Positions 61,043 through 64,000 of a stretch of 64,000 nt of DNA are shown in pieces. How positions within the stretch are numbered: the first letter of the stretch is position 1; every line of letters begins with the position of its first letter. This DNA comes from Ambrosia x helenae (Eukaryota > Streptophyta > Magnoliopsida > Asterales > Asteraceae): NCBI GenBank assembly GCA_030844895.1, contig CM061231.1, forward strand, positions 83,920,706 to 83,984,705, written 5' to 3'. Below the pieces are notes generated by a model that saw nothing but the letters and a program-made list of their open reading frames with translations, ran no database searches and was not told where the DNA came from. A program made the position numbers and the translations under genes.

Positions 61043-63510
61043 TGTCACACCCCGCCTAAGGCGGAAACACAGGGTGCAACTGAAATGATTTCCAAGCACA
61101 AAAGTCACACGAGCATTATTTAAAAAAACAGGAATTACCATTTAAAATATTCAAGTCTTACAAAACATAACATTAATTGTTTGAATTAGAAACCATTGTT
61201 AAAAGTGTTTAGATCAAAACATCACAACAATAGTTCAGAAGATAGTATCCCTTGAATGCTCGCACGTGACCTTCCCAAGTTCCATGCTACATGCTAATTT
61301 CCTGAAAAACATGCAGGAAAAATATATGGGTCAACATAAAGTTGGTGAGTTCACAGGTTTTTGTATGTTGGACCTGTAATCCCAAATCTGACTAAATTAC
61401 AGCCTAGCAAGGGCAAAAATAAATATGTGATCTGACATGAGCCCATAACCAAACCTTGACATGTTGTGCCTTTCCCATTGTACACTCAAGACAATGAATA
61501 AATGTGAAATACTAGCACTCTTTTGATATCTGTCATCAGGTCAGCGCAGCTGACCAAGAGTGGGGGTGTCAACCCAATAGATCTATTCCGGTGTTTCATG
61601 GCTAAGTCCATAGCTAATGGTTACGGTATGATGTATGACACGAGGGCTTAATGGATCCTGAACTATAATGTCTCATGTTCCCATAATAGTCATGTATTGT
61701 AACTTAAAACTGTACACATGTTTTCCCCCGTAAAAATGTAAAAACATTGAAAAGGGGCAGTGATACTCACTTTATGTTATGTTTTGGAAATGAACTAACG
61801 AGTCTGAGCTAGAGAGATCAACCTACGTATCCTATGTAAAAGAGACATTTTAGGTCTATGTTACTTGTACTGTCTACAAGTTTTTCCCTTGTTACGCTTG
61901 TCCTTGTAACTTAACTCTTTAAGTTAAATGTGTCTTTGACGGAAAGATTTACATATTTAATGACTTATTTGCCAAAGGATACAATGTTTACCCTTATAAA
62001 TGTTCCACATTATGGTTTCTAATGTAGCATATTCCAAAATATGAACTTCATGGTTTTATGTTGAAGGATTCACCTTTTTTATGTAAACTAGTGATCTTGA
62101 CAAAAAGATAACTTAGTTTCTTGGAAAGACATTACTTTTATTTTGTGAAAGCAGGTGTTTTACATACAGTGATGTGCTCATGTGTTGAAGGTTTCACAAC
62201 TTTTGTCTTGTCATGTGTATAGATCTACCATATTTAAGTATGTTTAACCTATTATTTTCATAGCTTGACAACTTTGTGAAAATAATAATATTTCATGTCA
62301 AAATATTACTTTTCTTGAAAACACATGGATTTTTGTAAGCTTTGTCATTATCAAACAACTTTCAACACTATGCCTTATGTTATTGAGTTTAGAAAACATA
62401 TAAATTTTCTTATAAATTTTTCGGCCATGATGGATATATTTCCATATATGTTTCAGCCCTATGGGGGTGTAAACATATACTTTTACCATTAAAATAATGT
62501 ATTTTATAGCATGAGTTCACTCACTTGTTTGATTAAGTTACAAGAGTAAACATACTAGTGAACAACTTTATATTTAAAAGACTATGTTGAAATAAAAACA
62601 TAGGTTTAAGAAAACAATGTTATACATCCTAGTGCGTTGAGAAAAAAGAGGGAGTTAGGGGCCTTGTACAACTTGGTTATGCTCCTTGTACCCCTAATGA
62701 TCCCTTGAAAGTTAATGTTTATTGTTAGTGACTTGTGTGTGGGTTGTGGTTTGTGGTGGTGTGGTGGTCGAGTGGTGGTGATGGTGTGGCGGTGTTGTGG
62801 TGGCCGAGAGAAAGGGAGGAAGAGGTGGAGGGGTTGTGTTAGTTGTTTGGTACACTAATCCTTCTAATCCTTGGCCCTTTATATAGAGATTTAAATTGGC
62901 ATGGTATCATGACTTAGGAAAGGTGAACGGAAGCATCTTTCCGTTTTAGTGTAAGATCAAGTGAAACTGGATTTTGGCTTAGATTGTGGGCATGTTATGG
63001 AGTTGATGTGTGCGTGGTGCACCTTGGGAAGAGGGGGCAGAAATTAGAGGGTGTTTGGCAAGTTTAGGCTTAGTCAACTCACTTGGAATTGACATATGAT
63101 AATCATGTTTCTAACTAGATGTGGGACATTATAGGATTGATGGGGAAGATCAAGAATCTTTGGTGCATGGAAAGTGCAACTAACAAAGATGGTAAGTCAA
63201 TGTTTCTTGATCCATGTAGTGATAAAGCTAATTACCATTCCAGTGTAAAGTCTTAGGAATGTGGGGATAAGACATATGCATGAGTGTTAAGTGCAAGATC
63301 CAAAGATCTTACATATGTATCTATGTATGCATGGGTTAGTTATTTTTGGTAAGTCAATGTTTATGGAAGGAATAAGTAGAAAAGTGTATGGCTAATTGGG
63401 GTGGAATCTAAGTTACTTGAAGTGATGCTTCATTGATGTGTAAGAGTTTGATCTTTGAAAATCACAATGCACCCATGTGTGTATGTGTATGCCGTCGCAA
63501 ACATGTATGT

Positions 63511-63563
<53 letters not shown>

Positions 63564-63991
63564 TGAACATTTTAAATCCATGTCTTGTACAAATATAGAT
63601 TCATATGTTATAATTAGAGGTTAAGTGTCCTTTGTACAAGTTTATGTTTCCTTACTAGTCGTTTTTGGATATAGTGTTCGGATAATCCTTGTATATGGAC
63701 ATTGTTTGTTTTTGTTCTTGATTGAATCACAATTGAAAAGTTATGTACCATTGTATGAGTTTCCAAAACTAGTGTTTTTGGCATGATCTCTCAATAGCTC
63801 ATGATAACTATTCGACTAGCTATGAAATTGTATTCCCTAGCATGCCAAATGCTAAACTGTAAGCTTCGAAATTGGTTTGCTGAGACCCTGTATGGCTCAA
63901 TTGTATTGAAATATGTAAAATGAAATGTCATGCACAATGTATACGTGTAGTCAAGTGTACGGATATGACCTTTGATTTCAACGTGTTCACA
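61043..63991 (-). mobile_element. element T 5' LTR (duplicate)
   Basis: It is a copy of 50886-53865 with (TA)23 at 63515-63560 and a 50-bp deletion near 63647. The end is altered (ACGTGTTCACA for ACGGGTGTCACA). Its PBS neighbour is also copied. The last nine bases of the window (TCAACTTTC) are the Copia gag flank. Confidence 0.88.
63515..63560. repeat. (TA)23 microsatellite in duplicated LTR
   Basis: An uninterrupted AT run of 46 nt. The same locus is shorter in the two other LTR copies of the window. Confidence 0.9.
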
Positions 63992-64000
63992 TCAACTTTC

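Larger units (their letters stand above)
47048..64000. repeat. tandem segmental duplication, unit 10,158 bp
   Basis: Unit 1 is 47048-57205. Unit 2 starts at 57206 and runs off the window. The shared start is GATGAATCATGGTGG, and sequences before it are unrelated, with at most a few bases of microhomology at the join. The copies differ by scattered substitutions, 1-bp indels, a 50-bp deletion near 63647 and microsatellite length. The unit holds the Helitron 3' half, G LTR tail, T upstream ORF, T 5' LTR, Copia relic and SIRE-like sequence. Confidence 0.9.

Noticed and set aside
47048..63991. Repeats 10.16 kb apart as LTRs of one giant element
   Set aside because: The repeat ends are not TG/CA, have no TSD, PBS or PPT, and cut through a Helitron and an ORF. 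A segmental duplication explains them better.

Overview
This window is plant nuclear DNA made almost entirely of transposable elements nested inside one another. I see no intact host gene. The evidence is Ty3-type and Copia-type LTR retrotransposons with initiator-Met tRNA primer sites, a Helitron with A|T target choice, a tRNA-derived SINE, a long-TIR element, and many TATA/CT-rich LTR promoters. The gag proteins and the ~3 kb chromovirus LTRs recall Asteraceae genomes, but that assignment is recollection, not proof.

Nesting, from the outside in. A degenerate Copia element starts at 4660 (148-bp LTR, PBS, gag, pre-integrase relics) and resumes at 53866. Inside its gag sits a minus-strand Ty3 chromovirus of Tekay/Del type ('element T', 6954-53865; LTRs ~2.98 kb; gag, protease, RT, RNase H, integrase and chromodomain all recognisable but broken). 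Element T's left LTR was split by a minus-strand, pol-less LTR element ('element A', 8976-32045, TSD CAACT). Element A's own right LTR was split by a very young, coding-poor LARD-like element ('element B', 15259-28864, 3.64-kb LTRs, TSD TATAC). Element T's region upstream of gag was split by a plus-strand gag-only Ty3 element ('element G', 38045-50092, TSD ATACC). Element G's right LTR took a 3.9-kb Helitron (45430-49348). Three of these insertions can be checked against an uninterrupted paralogous copy inside the window.

Left edge (1-4659): tail of a Ty3 LTR, a Copia-like LTR, a 1.14-kb element with ~340-bp terminal inverted repeats enclosing an unidentified ORF fragment, and a minus-strand SINE. 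Right edge: the Copia relic is invaded by a minus-strand Copia/SIRE-like element with a broken coiled-coil, acidic ORF (55107-57205). Then a 10,158-bp tandem duplication starts: 57206-64000 repeats 47048-53874 at high identity. Its breakpoint lies in the Helitron on one side and in the SIRE-like ORF on the other.

Most notable signals: (1) an ~88-bp tandem array in element B whose units each fold into a 12-bp hairpin with compensatory base changes; (2) short inverted repeats just before the polypurine tract and at the LTR ends of several unrelated-looking Ty3 families, conserved in shape rather than sequence; (3) a ten-residue repeat ORF kept open in both pol-less elements A and G; (4) an extra coiled-coil ORF upstream of gag in element T; (5) a datable nesting ladder with internal empty sites.
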